DNA from: Telluria antibiotica
Lineage (GTDB): Bacteria; Pseudomonadota; Gammaproteobacteria; Burkholderiales; Burkholderiaceae_D
Assembly: GCF_011682055.1 (NCBI RefSeq)
Contig: NZ_JAAQOM010000014.1
Location: forward strand, 1 to 64,000
Length of the DNA stretch: 64,000 nt
Reading direction: 5' to 3'
The translations under genes were made by a program, and so were the position numbers. The notes beneath the pieces were generated by a model, which was not told where the DNA came from, searched no databases, and was given only the letters and a program-made list of their open reading frames with translations. Below are positions 7,803-16,432 of this stretch, piece by piece (positions within the stretch are counted from its first letter, which is position 1; every line of letters begins with the position of its first letter).

Positions 7803-8906
7803 TCAGTGGCTCGCCATGGCCGCCGCCCGCCACGCGCCAGGCGGGGCATTGAAATTCTTGGCGGTCCAGCTCGATGCGATGCCGATGTCGTAGCCGTGCA
7901 TGACGCCCACGGACAAGTTGTCGACCTCGCGTGCCGCCGGGTCGGTCGCCAGTGCGATCGCAGCGACGCTGTTTGCGAGCGCTCGCTCGTCGACGTCGCC
8001 GGTGCGGGTGACCACGTTGATGCTGATGACGGTCGTGGCCTTGCCGCCGTTCACGACAGTCACGCCCGAGACGACGCTGGCCGCGCGGACGGCAGGCAGC
8101 CGGCCGACTTGCCGTTGCACCTGCAACAGAGGCCGGAAGCCGTCGTTGAACAGCGAGCGCACGTAGGCGCCGGCGCCGACTGCGGCGACGAGCAACGCCG
8201 CCATGATCGCGACGTGGCCGCGCCAGAGGGGCGCCAGCGGCAGCATGTCCTGCGTGCCCGCGCGCACGACGACGGCACCCACGAGCAGGTCGTGGACCGA
8301 TTGCCGCGTTCGGCGGTTGAACACGCACAGGTAGACGATGGCGCCACCGAGACCGAACACAATCAGCCCCTGCACGACAGGAAAGGTCGACCCGATATCG
8401 CCGCCGCTCGGCATGGCATTGTTCAAGCAATACGGGAGATGGAAGACGGCCGCGCGCAGCAGGGCGCGTCCAAGGCCGAGCGGCGCGCCTGCCACCGTGA
8501 CGACCTTGATGTCCAGCATGCGTTTGCCGATGGTGCGGCCCCCGAACAGGCCACTTTCCATGGTGCCGAAATAGGCCAGCTCGATCACGAAGCCGACCGC
8601 GCGGCCCCATGCGTCCAGCGACTCGAACCAATTCCCGAAGACCATGCCCAGGCCGGCACCGACGATGGCAAGCAGCACGGCGTCGATCACGAACGCGCCG
8701 GCACGCCGCCAGAAGCCGGCGATGCCGACCGGGGCATCGGCTGGCCCGGGTTCGTCGACGGGGGGCCGGTTCGGACGGTCGGCCTCGAATTGGGCCAGAT
8801 GGGCATGGATTTCCTCGACACGGTCCGGGAAGCGCTCCTTGTCGATACGGGTGAGGATCTGGCGGAGCTGGGCTTCGGAATATTTGGCGAAATCAGGCTT
8901 GTCCAA
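7803..8906 (-). CDS. RDD family membrane protein
   Basis: A 367-residue protein. A soluble N-terminus of about 60 residues is followed by an RDD domain (GFWRRAGAFVIDAVLLAIVG with the Arg and Asp signature, then GRTIGKRMLDIKVV and RRTRQSVHDLLVG), then another hydrophobic helix (HVAIMAALLVAAVGAGAYV) and a C-terminal extracytoplasmic region of about 130 residues. RDD proteins are poorly understood; some are linked to ion transport. It stands alone, converging with the MOSC gene 8 bases away. I cannot assign the C-terminal domain. Confidence 0.8.
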   Translation of the reverse strand: MDKPDFAKYSEAQLRQILTRIDKERFPDRVEEIHAHLAQFEADRPNRPPVDEPGPADAPVGIAGFWRRAGAFVIDAVLLAIVGAGLGMVFGNWFESLDAWGRAVGFVIELAYFGTMESGLFGGRTIGKRMLDIKVVTVAGAPLGLGRALLRAAVFHLPYCLNNAMPSGGDIGSTFPVVQGLIVFGLGGAIVYLCVFNRRTRQSVHDLLVGAVVVRAGTQDMLPLAPLWRGHVAIMAALLVAAVGAGAYVRSLFNDGFRPLLQVQRQVGRLPAVRAASVVSGVTVVNGGKATTVISINVVTRTGDVDERALANSVAAIALATDPAAREVDNLSVGVMHGYDIGIASSWTAKNFNAPPGAWRAAAMASH

Positions 8907-9409
8907 GCGGGCTCCGGAGGAAATCGATGTTGGCGTGCGTAAACTTCCAGTGTACGGCGTTTATTGTTGAGACGGCAAGCTTCAGCGCGCCGGGCGCCAC
9001 ACCTGACTACGCCCCAGCACATGGCTGTCCACGCTGCCCTTCCTGGCCAGCTGCCCATCGATGCCGACATTCAGCAGGCACGCGTCGCCGACGCCTGTGC
9101 CGGCCGGTCAGGCGTGACGGGCGGCCTGGGCCGTGCCTGCGCCGGTTCGGCGATGACGGCGGCGCGAGGCTCGCGGCGGTGATCCAGGGGAGAACATGAC
9201 GTATCCCGTGAGAGGTCATGGAAGTTATCCGGTCGATTGGCGATGCGCCCACTGTAGCGGCGTGCGCGCGCCGGGCGATGTCGGATTGTGTCGAGGGCGC
9301 GCGCCGACACACGCGCTTGCAAAAATCCGGCGCGGGCCGCCAAAGAACGTCACCCGTTCGGCCGGCCCTGCGCTACGATGGACGGCCCGATGAGCGTCGG
9401 AGACGACCC
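8907..9409. other. Intergenic region without a supported gene
   Basis: About 500 bases between the RDD start and the GFA-type gene. The only ORF with a ribosome-site-like leader is at 9196-9393 (plus strand, 65 codons, GGGGAGA upstream), but its Arg/Pro/Ala-rich translation looks like non-coding GC-rich DNA. The first 60 bases are more AT-rich and probably hold the RDD promoter. No RNA gene or repeat seen. Confidence 0.45.
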
Positions 9410-9757
9410 ATGATCTACCAAGGCAGCTGCCATTGCGGCAAAGTGGCGTACGAAGTGGAAGGCACGATCGACACCGCCCTCGCCTGCAACTGCTCGATGT
9501 GCCAGCGCAAGGGTTCCTTGCTCTGGTTCGTGCCGCGCGCGCAGTTCCGCCTGCGCACGCCCGAGGACGCGGCCGCCACCTACACGTTCAACAAGCACAT
9601 CATCAAGCATCGCTTCTGCCCGACCTGCGGCATCCATCCGTATGCCGAGGGCGTCGATCCGAAGGGCAATCCGATGGCCGCCATCAACCTGCGCTGTATC
9701 GACGGCATCGACCTGGCCGCCCTGCCCGTGCACGAATTCAACGGCCGCGACGCCTAG
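9410..9757 (+). CDS. GFA (glutathione-dependent formaldehyde-activating) fold protein
   Basis: A 115-residue zinc-binding protein. The Cys pattern CHCG (7-10), CNCSMC and CPTCGIH is the GFA/CENP-V family signature, which binds two zinc ions. Some members add glutathione to formaldehyde, but most small ones, including this one, have no proven substrate. ATG 9410 is the start just before the conserved MIYQGSCHCG; the longer frame upstream is not family-like. Its TAG stop shares the palindrome CTAG (9754-9757) with the stop of the convergent patatin gene. Confidence 0.85.
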   Translation: MIYQGSCHCGKVAYEVEGTIDTALACNCSMCQRKGSLLWFVPRAQFRLRTPEDAAATYTFNKHIIKHRFCPTCGIHPYAEGVDPKGNPMAAINLRCIDGIDLAALPVHEFNGRDA

Positions 9758-11613
9758 GCCAGCCGGGGCGCAATCGCGAGTTCCGGCTGCGGCTGCGGCG
9801 CATGGGCCGACAGCTCCGCGGGTGCCATCTGCTGCGGCAGCGCCACGATGCTTTGCCACAGCGCGAAGCCGGCCGTGCGATTCGCGTTGCTGAGGCGGTA
9901 GGCCGGCAGCGCATCCGCGCCCTGCGCCATCCACAGCGCCGCGTACGATGGCGCCAGGCGCGCGTCGTGCCACGCCTCGGCGAGCGGCGCGAACGTTTCC
10001 TGCAGCACGGCCGCCGTGCTGCGCATGCGCACCCAGCGGTGGTTCAGCCAGCCGTTGTGCTCGCGGTCGGGGTGAAGGAAACGCTCGATCACCTGGCGCG
10101 CCGCCTCGTCGCCGCTCTGGCTCATCGTCGCGATGTCGTCCGGCTTCATGTTGAGGTTCAAGCCGCCTTCCTGCTTCGTGTGGCGGATCAGCACGACGCG
10201 GTCGCGGTAGCCCGGCGTGCGTTTCAGCGCCTCGTCGCGCCACGTGCGGATCGTGCGCAGGACGGCGCCGGCGAAGCGCGGCAGCGACGGCCGGCCATCG
10301 GTCTCGTCGACGGCCACGTAGGCCGCCGTCACGCCGGCGTTGTTGTTCGTCGGGAGCGAGACGCGTCCGGCCATCGGATTGTCCGGGGCCAGCTTTGTTT
10401 TATCCAGGTCGCCCTGCAAGGTGACGCCGAACGTCGGGCGGGTCGGCAGGATGGCGTCGAAGAAGTGGATCGGAAAATTGCTCGTCAAACCGCCGTCGGA
10501 GAACCAGACGCGCATCAGCTCGACTTGCTCCCCATCCGCCGGCAGCACGCGCAGGCGGTACAGCGGCACGGCCTGCAGCAGCACGGGAAAACTCAGGCTC
10601 ATGCGGGCGGCCACGACGACGGGCAGGTCGTCCGGATCGGGCATGAAAAAATAATCCTCGCCCGACGCGTTCATCGTCTTCATCAGCGCGGTCGTGGCCG
10701 GGCGGTGGCCCGTATGGCGCGCATGCGCCTTCATCCACTCGACGACGTCGCTCGGGAACAGGGCTTCCATCTCGGACGCCCGGAACACGAGGTCGCGGCT
10801 CGAATGCGGCAGGCGGTGTGCGCGCAGTTCGGACAGGCCCGTCGTCATGAGTGCCAGTTCGATCGGCGGCTCGGACTTGCGCAAGTGGCCGAACGTCAGC
10901 GGCGCATCGAGCGGCAGGCCGGCGATGTCCTGCACGAGCGCATGCAGCCATTCCGTCAGCGCGGGGTGGCCGCTGCCGCCCGTGCCCATGCCGGAGCAGA
11001 TGCCGCAGCGGTTGGCGCGCAGGCCGTGCCACGCCGACCACGTCGCCTGCAGCAGGGCGCCTCCCAGCGCGCCGACGGCCATGCACAGGCCGAACCACAG
11101 CACGCTGGCGACGCCGACGACGGGCAGGCGCGGCCAATGTCCGCCGAGCAGGCTGCTGCTGACGAGGAAACCCGCGAACCACAAGCCGGCGCCCACCACG
11201 GCGCCCAGCGGGAAATTCCACAGCATCGCGAGCCACAGATAGCCCGCGGCCTGCGCCTTGTTCGTTTCGTTGAGGGCCGCGCCGATCACGCGGAAGTGCG
11301 GCCGCAATGCGCGGCAAGGCTGGAACAGCGAGAACAGCCGGGTGTGGGCGCCGACGGGCTCTTGCAGGCTGCCCGGCAGCCGCGCGAGGAGGTCGAAGCC
11401 GTCGTCGCTGCCTTGCCCGGTCTTGCGCACGCGGTTGCGTTTGAACTGGGCCGCGGCCGCCGCGATCGCCGCCACCGCGCCGACGCTCGTGCCGCCGATC
11501 GAGCGCAGGGTGAAGCGCCGCGCCAGCCGCGCCACGAACGCGGGGTAGACCACGCCGGAGGTCACCCCGCCTTCCATCACGATATCGCATTCCTTGGGCA
11601 GAAAATCGTCCAT
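9754..11613 (-). CDS. Patatin-like phospholipase
   Basis: A 619-residue predicted lipid acyl hydrolase. The oxyanion loop is MEGGVTSGVVYP (13-24), the nucleophile elbow is GTSVG with Ser43, and the second catalytic residue is the Asp of SDGG near residue 374. Between them, around residues 155-210, two hydrophobic stretches (LWNFPLGAVVGAGLWFAG, LPVVGVASVLWFGLCM) suggest membrane association, which is unusual for small patatins and explains the large size. The C-terminal 250 residues are without a known domain. Monocistronic, minus strand, converging with the GFA gene with a four-base stop overlap. Confidence 0.88.
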   Translation of the reverse strand: MDDFLPKECDIVMEGGVTSGVVYPAFVARLARRFTLRSIGGTSVGAVAAIAAAAAQFKRNRVRKTGQGSDDGFDLLARLPGSLQEPVGAHTRLFSLFQPCRALRPHFRVIGAALNETNKAQAAGYLWLAMLWNFPLGAVVGAGLWFAGFLVSSSLLGGHWPRLPVVGVASVLWFGLCMAVGALGGALLQATWSAWHGLRANRCGICSGMGTGGSGHPALTEWLHALVQDIAGLPLDAPLTFGHLRKSEPPIELALMTTGLSELRAHRLPHSSRDLVFRASEMEALFPSDVVEWMKAHARHTGHRPATTALMKTMNASGEDYFFMPDPDDLPVVVAARMSLSFPVLLQAVPLYRLRVLPADGEQVELMRVWFSDGGLTSNFPIHFFDAILPTRPTFGVTLQGDLDKTKLAPDNPMAGRVSLPTNNNAGVTAAYVAVDETDGRPSLPRFAGAVLRTIRTWRDEALKRTPGYRDRVVLIRHTKQEGGLNLNMKPDDIATMSQSGDEAARQVIERFLHPDREHNGWLNHRWVRMRSTAAVLQETFAPLAEAWHDARLAPSYAALWMAQGADALPAYRLSNANRTAGFALWQSIVALPQQMAPAELSAHAPQPQPELAIAPRLA

Positions 11614-11678
11614 CGCTCGTCCATGCTGTTCATGAACTGACGATTATGCGCGATCGACGCTGCCCGCGCCGAACACGC

Positions 11679-12491
11679 TCAACCCGGCACGCCCACGATC
11701 ACGCTGGACGCCTTGAACATCGCCGTCGCCGTGCTGCCCTCGGCCAGTTCGAGCGTGCGTGCGCTCTCGTTCGTGATGATGGCGGCGATGGTGCCGCCGC
11801 CCGCCAGGTCGAGGACGACCTCCGTGTTGACGGCGCCCGGCGTCAGGCGGGATACCTCGCCCGCGAGGCGGTTGCGGGCCGAGAAGCGCGCGCCGTCGCC
11901 GTCCGTCATGAGGATGATCGACGACGCCTTGACCAGCGCGAACGCCTGCACGCCCGCAGCGAGGCCGAGGCTGGCCGTGCTCTCGTGCGTGACGATGGCG
12001 ACGATCTTGTGGCCGCCGGCGATGTCGATGGCGATCTCGTCGTTGACGGCGCCCGGCTGGACGCGCGATACGGTGCCGAAGAACTGGTTGCGTGCGCTCG
12101 TTTTCATGTTCAGTCTGCCGATCAGGGTGAGGTCCGCGGCGAGGTCGCCCGCGTGCGCGTCGAGCTGGGCGACGAATTGCCGATGGAGCTGCTCGATCGC
12201 CCGGAAGTTCTTCACGAGCTGCTCGCCCCGTGCCGTCAGGCGCGTGCCGCCGCCGCCCTTGCCGCCGGTGGCGCGTTCCACCAGGGCCTCGCCGGCCAGG
12301 TTGTTCATCGCGTCGATGGCGTCCCACGCGCCCTTGTAGCTGACGCCGAGGGCTTTCGCGGCCTGGCTGATCGATCCTGTGGCGCCAATCGCCGCCAGCA
12401 GGTCGACCCGTCCCGGACCGCCGAACGTCTCGCCGCCGACCGTCATCCAGACCGAGCCCTGCAACCCGAAGCTTGTGCCTTCACCGCTCAC
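11679..12491 (-). CDS. modE: Molybdenum-dependent transcriptional regulator ModE
   Basis: A 270-residue ModE: N-terminal winged helix (GPGRVDLLAAIGATGSISQAAKALGVSYKGAWDAID, about 27-62) followed by two molybdate-binding TOBE/Mop domains (about 127-192 and 200-267). With molybdate bound, ModE normally represses the molybdate transporter operon. It is divergent from modABC, with a matching inverted repeat between them. Length and layout match the family. Confidence 0.95.
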   Translation of the reverse strand: MSGEGTSFGLQGSVWMTVGGETFGGPGRVDLLAAIGATGSISQAAKALGVSYKGAWDAIDAMNNLAGEALVERATGGKGGGGTRLTARGEQLVKNFRAIEQLHRQFVAQLDAHAGDLAADLTLIGRLNMKTSARNQFFGTVSRVQPGAVNDEIAIDIAGGHKIVAIVTHESTASLGLAAGVQAFALVKASSIILMTDGDGARFSARNRLAGEVSRLTPGAVNTEVVLDLAGGGTIAAIITNESARTLELAEGSTATAMFKASSVIVGVPG

Positions 12492-12510
12492 GATCTCTCC
12501 CGTTTCGTTT

Positions 12511-12534
12511 CGTTATATACTCTACTACATAACG
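12511..12534. promoter_or_regulatory. ModE-type operator between modE and modA
   Basis: CGTTATATA followed by an 8-base spacer-like core and CATAACG forms an inverted repeat with outer arms CGTTAT and ATAACG. It resembles the known ModE box (TATAACGAT half sites). It lies 20 bases from each start codon, overlapping the probable promoters of both modE and modABC. Function is inferred from position and from the two neighbouring gene families. Confidence 0.8.
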
Positions 12535-12553
12535 CTGACGAAAGGAGTCGAAG

Positions 12554-13294
12554 ATGAAGCAACTTGCCGGCCTGCTGGCGCTGGTGACCTGGGGTGCGGC
12601 CCAGGCGAACGACGTGCAGGTGGCCGTGGCCGCCAACTTCACGGCGCCGATGCAGAAGATCGCGGCCGCGTTCGAGCGCGACACGGGTCACAAGGCCGTG
12701 CTCGCGTTCGGCGCCACCGGCCAGTTCTACGCGCAGATCGTCAACGGCGCGCCGTTCGAGGTGCTGCTCGCGGCCGACGACGAGACGCCGGCGAAACTCG
12801 AGGTGGAACACCGCACCGTGCCGGGCACGCGCTTCACGTACGCAACGGGCAAGCTCGTGCTGTGGTCCGCGCAGGACGGCTATGTCGACGGCCAGGGCCA
12901 GGTGTTGAAAACGGGCGATTTCGCGCACCTGGCGATCGCGAATCCGAAGACGGCCCCCTACGGCGCGGCCGCCGTCGAGACCTTGCACAAGCTGCGCGTG
13001 TATGAGCGCGTGCAGGGCAGGCTCGTGCAGGGCGAGAACATCTCCCAGGCGTACCAGTTCGTCGGCACGGGCAATGCGCCGCTCGGCTTCGTCGCGCTGT
13101 CGCAGGTCTATCGCGACGGCAAATTCACCTCGGGCTCGGGCTGGATCGTGCCCGACAACCTGCACGCGCCGATCCGCCAGGACGCCGTGATCCTCGCTAA
13201 AGGCGCCACCAATCCGGCCGCGAAGGCGTTGGAAGACTACCTGAAGTCGGACAAGGCGAAGGACATCATCCGCTCGTACGGCTACGCGCTGTGA
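12554..13294 (+). CDS. modA: Molybdate ABC transporter, periplasmic binding protein
   Basis: A 246-residue secreted binding protein. The signal peptide is roughly 18 residues (ends near AQAND), followed by VQVAVAANFTAPMQKIAAAF, the classic ModA start, and FGATGQFYAQIVNGAPFEVLLAADDE. It captures molybdate (or tungstate) for the ModBC permease. AAGGAG lies just before the ATG. Its stop overlaps the GTG start of modB (GTGA, 13291-13294), so modAB are translationally coupled. Probably repressed by ModE via the 12511-12534 dyad. Confidence 0.95.
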   Translation: MKQLAGLLALVTWGAAQANDVQVAVAANFTAPMQKIAAAFERDTGHKAVLAFGATGQFYAQIVNGAPFEVLLAADDETPAKLEVEHRTVPGTRFTYATGKLVLWSAQDGYVDGQGQVLKTGDFAHLAIANPKTAPYGAAAVETLHKLRVYERVQGRLVQGENISQAYQFVGTGNAPLGFVALSQVYRDGKFTSGSGWIVPDNLHAPIRQDAVILAKGATNPAAKALEDYLKSDKAKDIIRSYGYAL

Positions 13295-13977
13295 CGCTCG
13301 ACGCCGCCGACCTCGCGGCCGTCCGGCTGACGCTGGAACTGGCCACCGTCGTGACCGCGCTGCTGCTCGTCGTCGGCACCCCGATCGCGTGGTGGCTCGC
13401 GCGCACGCGCTCGCGCCTGCGCCACGCGGTCGGGGCCATCGTCGCCCTGCCCCTCGTGCTGCCGCCCACCGTCATCGGTTTCTATTTGCTGCTGCTGCTC
13501 GGGCCCCATGGTCCTGTTGGCCGGCTCACGGAGGCGCTCGGCATCGGCCTGCTGCCGTTTTCGTTCGGGGGCCTCGTGCTGGCGTCCGTATGTTATTCGC
13601 TGCCGTTCGTCGTGCAGCCGCTGCAGAACGCGTTCGAGGCGATCGGCCCGCGGCCGCTGGAAGTGGCGGCCACGTTGCGCGCGAGCCCGTGGGACGCGTT
13701 CTGGTCCGTTGCGGTGCCGCTCGCGCGGCCCGGTTTCCTGTCCGGCGCCGTGCTCGGGTTCGCGCACACGGTCGGCGAATTCGGTGTCGTGCTGATGATC
13801 GGCGGGAATATCCCGGACAAGACGCGGGTCGTGTCCGTGCAGATCTACGACCACGTGGAAGCGCTCGAATACGCGCAGGCGCATTGGCTCGCGGGCGGCA
13901 TGCTGGCCTTCAGCTTCGTCGTGCTGTTGGCGCTGTACACCCTCAATCCGCAGGCGATGAAAGGACGGCGCCGATGA
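13291..13977 (+). CDS. modB: Molybdate ABC transporter permease
   Basis: A 228-residue inner-membrane permease with about five helices. It has the binding-protein-dependent permease signature EVAATLRASPWDAFWSVAVP followed by LARPGFLSGAVLGFAHTVGEFG, the cytoplasmic coupling loop that contacts ModC. The GTG start overlaps the modA stop, and its own stop overlaps the ATG of modC (ATGA, 13974-13977). Confidence 0.95.
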   Translation: MTLDAADLAAVRLTLELATVVTALLLVVGTPIAWWLARTRSRLRHAVGAIVALPLVLPPTVIGFYLLLLLGPHGPVGRLTEALGIGLLPFSFGGLVLASVCYSLPFVVQPLQNAFEAIGPRPLEVAATLRASPWDAFWSVAVPLARPGFLSGAVLGFAHTVGEFGVVLMIGGNIPDKTRVVSVQIYDHVEALEYAQAHWLAGGMLAFSFVVLLALYTLNPQAMKGRRR

Positions 13978-15053
13978 CGGACGGATTGCGCGTGCGCTTG
14001 GCGCTGGACCGCGGCGCGTTTCAACTTGACGTCGACCTCGACCTGCCGCAGCGCGGCATCACCGCGCTGTTCGGCCACTCCGGCTCGGGCAAGACGACGA
14101 TTCTGCGCGCCATCGCCGGCCTGGAGCGGGCGCCCGGCGGCTACGTCGCGTTGGGTGGCGAGGTCTGGCAGGACGATGCGCGCGGCGTGTTCGTGCCCGT
14201 GCACGAACGCGCGCTCGGCTACGTGTTTCAGGAAGCGAGCCTGTTCCCGCACCTGTCCGTGCGTGGCAACCTGGCGTTCGGCCGCAAGCGCGTGCCCGCG
14301 CACGCGCGCCGCTTCGCGCCGGAACCCGTGACGGCGTTACTGGGCATCGAAGGCTTGCTGGACCGGCGGCCGGACGGCCTGTCGGGTGGCGAGCGCCAGC
14401 GCGTGGCGATCGCGCGCGCCCTGCTCGCGTCGCCGCGCATGCTGCTGATGGACGAACCGCTGGCCGCGCTGGACCTGCGCCGCAAGCAGGAGATCCTGCC
14501 GTACCTGGAACGGATGCACGAGGAATTGGCGGTCCCGATCGTCTACGTGAGCCATGCTCCGGACGAAGTCGCGCGCCTGGCCGACCACCTCGTGCTGCTG
14601 GACGACGGCAAGGCCGTGGCCAGCGGACCGCTGACGGACACGCTGGCGCGCGTGGACCTGCCGCCCGCCTTCGCCGACGATGCGGGTGTCGTGCTGGAGA
14701 CGACGTTGGCCGGTCACGAGGAAGACGCTTTGTCGCGGCTGGAATTCGCGGGCGGGGCGCTGCTGGTGGGCCGGCGCCGCGAAGCCGTCGGTACGCGCCT
14801 GCGCTGCCGCATCCACGCACGCGACGTCAGCCTGGCGCTGGAACGGCCGCATGGCAGCAGCATCGTGAACCGCCTGCCGGCCGTGGTGACGGCCGTCGCC
14901 GCCACCGACACGCCCGGTCACGTGCTCGTGCAACTGCGGATCGGAGAATCACCCCTGCTGGCGCGCATCACGGCCCGCTCGCGCCGCGAACTGGGCATCG
15001 CGCCGGGCCAGCAGCTGTGGGCCCAGATCAAGGGCGTGGCGCTGCTGACTTAA
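13974..15053 (+). CDS. modC: Molybdate ABC transporter ATPase
   Basis: A 359-residue ATPase. Walker A GHSGSGKTT (34-42), signature LSGGERQR, Walker B LLMDEPLAALDL, and a switch His in VYVSHAPDEV. The C-terminal third is a Mop/TOBE domain (SSIVNRLPAVVTAV and on) that senses or binds molybdate, as in standard ModC. Last gene of modABC. Its TAA stop directly abuts the first repeat unit of the symmetric element at 15054. Confidence 0.95.
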   Translation: MTDGLRVRLALDRGAFQLDVDLDLPQRGITALFGHSGSGKTTILRAIAGLERAPGGYVALGGEVWQDDARGVFVPVHERALGYVFQEASLFPHLSVRGNLAFGRKRVPAHARRFAPEPVTALLGIEGLLDRRPDGLSGGERQRVAIARALLASPRMLLMDEPLAALDLRRKQEILPYLERMHEELAVPIVYVSHAPDEVARLADHLVLLDDGKAVASGPLTDTLARVDLPPAFADDAGVVLETTLAGHEEDALSRLEFAGGALLVGRRREAVGTRLRCRIHARDVSLALERPHGSSIVNRLPAVVTAVAATDTPGHVLVQLRIGESPLLARITARSRRELGIAPGQQLWAQIKGVALLT

Positions 15054-15271
15054 CTTCGGGGTCAGTAACTTCGGGGTCAGAGCACATTGTTCGGACGATT
15101 CGGGGTCAGAGCAGATTTCCGATCAATGGCTCCTGTGCAAAACAGCGTGGGGCCACCGGCCCGCGCACGGGCTGGCGTCATCAATCACGGCGACAACCTT
15201 GCGCCGATATGCTGCGGGGGCATTGCTCGAACCGGTGCCCTGACCCCGAATTTGTGCTCTGACCCCGAATT
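15054..15271. repeat. Short symmetric element bounded by TTCGGGGTCAG repeats
   Basis: On the left, three direct copies of TTCGGGGTCAG lie at 15055-15065, 15070-15080 and 15099-15109, the last two followed by AGCA. On the right, two inverted copies (CTGACCCCGAA) lie at 15240-15250 and 15259-15269. The 125-base core has no recognised gene. The whole element exactly fills the gap between the stop codons of two convergent genes. It looks like a non-autonomous mobile or REP-like unit, or the remnant of a larger transposable element. The repeat could also form a large stem ending transcription from both sides. Confidence 0.7.
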
Positions 15272-15949
15272 TCAGCGGACGCGGCGCATCGACGAGATGC
15301 GGTTGTTCATCCACTCGAGAAACTCGTAGCGGCCCGGGCCCAGCACGATGCATTCGCCGCGGAAGTCGGCGTGCTCGCAGAATTCCCAGCGGCCCTCGCG
15401 GATGATCATCGAACTGGCGCGGTCGTTGAAGCCCACGTCGCTCATCGAGCGCACGTCCTGCGACAGCTGGACTTGCGGCCCTTCGAAGCCGGGGCCGGCG
15501 AACATCATCACGTCGGCGCCGCCGCGGTTGCCCCAGCCGCCGCGGTCGTCGTCGCGCCAGCCGTTGCGGTCACGGTCGCGCCACTCGTCGCGGTCGTGGT
15601 CGCGCCAGCCGTCACGGTCGCGATCGCGCCAGCGGCCCTGGCCGCGGTCAATCTGTCGGGCCGACGAGATGGCGTCGTTGAAACCCGGCAGCTCGCGGTA
15701 TTCGCCCGGACCGAATTCGGCGCAGCGGCCGCCGAAGTTGGCGTGCTCGCACAACAGCCACGTGCCGGAGCGGACGACGACGCTCGACGCGCGGTCGTTG
15801 AAGCCGAAGTCGGCAAGGTTCGTCGCGTCGCGATCGATCGTGACGCGTTGACCGCGGAAATTGCTGTCCGAGAACAGGGTCAGTTCGCCGGCAAAGGCGG
15901 CGTGGGTGAAGGTTGCCAGCACGGCGGCGGCGGCAAGCAGGCGTTTCAT
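15272..15949 (-). CDS. Secreted beta/gamma-crystallin domain protein
   Basis: A 225-residue secreted protein: signal peptide (ends around HAAFA, residue 20), then two beta/gamma-crystallin domains (about 22-98 and 148-225). Both contain the paired motif NFRG/GFEG, GFNDRASS and CEHA-F-G-C. They are joined by an Arg/Asp/Trp-rich linker made of repeats of WRDRDRDG type (about 103-143). Bacterial crystallin domains usually bind calcium and stabilise extracellular proteins. Start ATG 15949 was chosen for the signal peptide; a longer open frame upstream lacks one. Stands alone, convergent with modC. Confidence 0.85.
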   Translation of the reverse strand: MKRLLAAAAVLATFTHAAFAGELTLFSDSNFRGQRVTIDRDATNLADFGFNDRASSVVVRSGTWLLCEHANFGGRCAEFGPGEYRELPGFNDAISSARQIDRGQGRWRDRDRDGWRDHDRDEWRDRDRNGWRDDDRGGWGNRGGADVMMFAGPGFEGPQVQLSQDVRSMSDVGFNDRASSMIIREGRWEFCEHADFRGECIVLGPGRYEFLEWMNNRISSMRRVR

Positions 15950-16043
15950 GATTGCTCCATCGATGGTCGTGCGCCTTGCGTCGGCGCCTGTGCAGTTAAC
16001 GTCGGCCCGTGCACCGTGGCTGACAGTTTCCTGTAACAAAATC

Positions 16044-16409
16044 CTACACGGCTGTGAGGACGGGGCAGCCAAATTCCGGGCGGTCCAACTCGCGGGCGAG
16101 GTCGGACCGTAGCGCGGACAGCGCAGCGACGCGCGCGTCGATGTCGTCCAGCTTGCGCAGCAACGCCTCGCGCAGTTGCGGCGCGGCCGCCGCGGGGTCG
16201 TCCAGCAGCGGCAGGCCGGTCTCGATCTCGGCCAAGGTGAAGCCGAGCGCCTGCGCCGCGCGCAGGTAGCACAGCCATTGCACGGCTTCCGGCGGATAGT
16301 CGCGGTAGCCGTTGGCGAGCCGGCGCGACAGCAGCAGGCCGCGTTTCTCGTAGAAGCGCAGGGTGTCCCGGCTGAGGCCGGTGGCGGTGGCGAGTTCTCC
16401 GATCTGCAT
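16044..16409 (-). CDS. MerR family transcriptional regulator
   Basis: A 121-residue MerR-type regulator: MQIGELATATGLSRDTLRFYEKRGLL at the N-terminus is the winged helix, followed by the RxxNGYRDY wing, a dimerisation helix (about 75-105), and a short tail with one Cys (FGCPVL). The tail is too short for a clear metal-binding site, so the inducer is unknown. It is divergent from the small membrane protein at 16494, and a MerR-type promoter with a long spacer lies between them. Confidence 0.88.
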   Translation of the reverse strand: MQIGELATATGLSRDTLRFYEKRGLLLSRRLANGYRDYPPEAVQWLCYLRAAQALGFTLAEIETGLPLLDDPAAAAPQLREALLRKLDDIDARVAALSALRSDLARELDRPEFGCPVLTAV

Positions 16410-16432
16410 GCGATGTCGACAACAATAAGGGC

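Noticed and set aside
9196..9393. 65-codon plus-strand ORF after GGGGAGA
   Set aside because: Composition is that of random GC-rich DNA, no recognised family, and it overlaps the upstream leader of the GFA-type gene.
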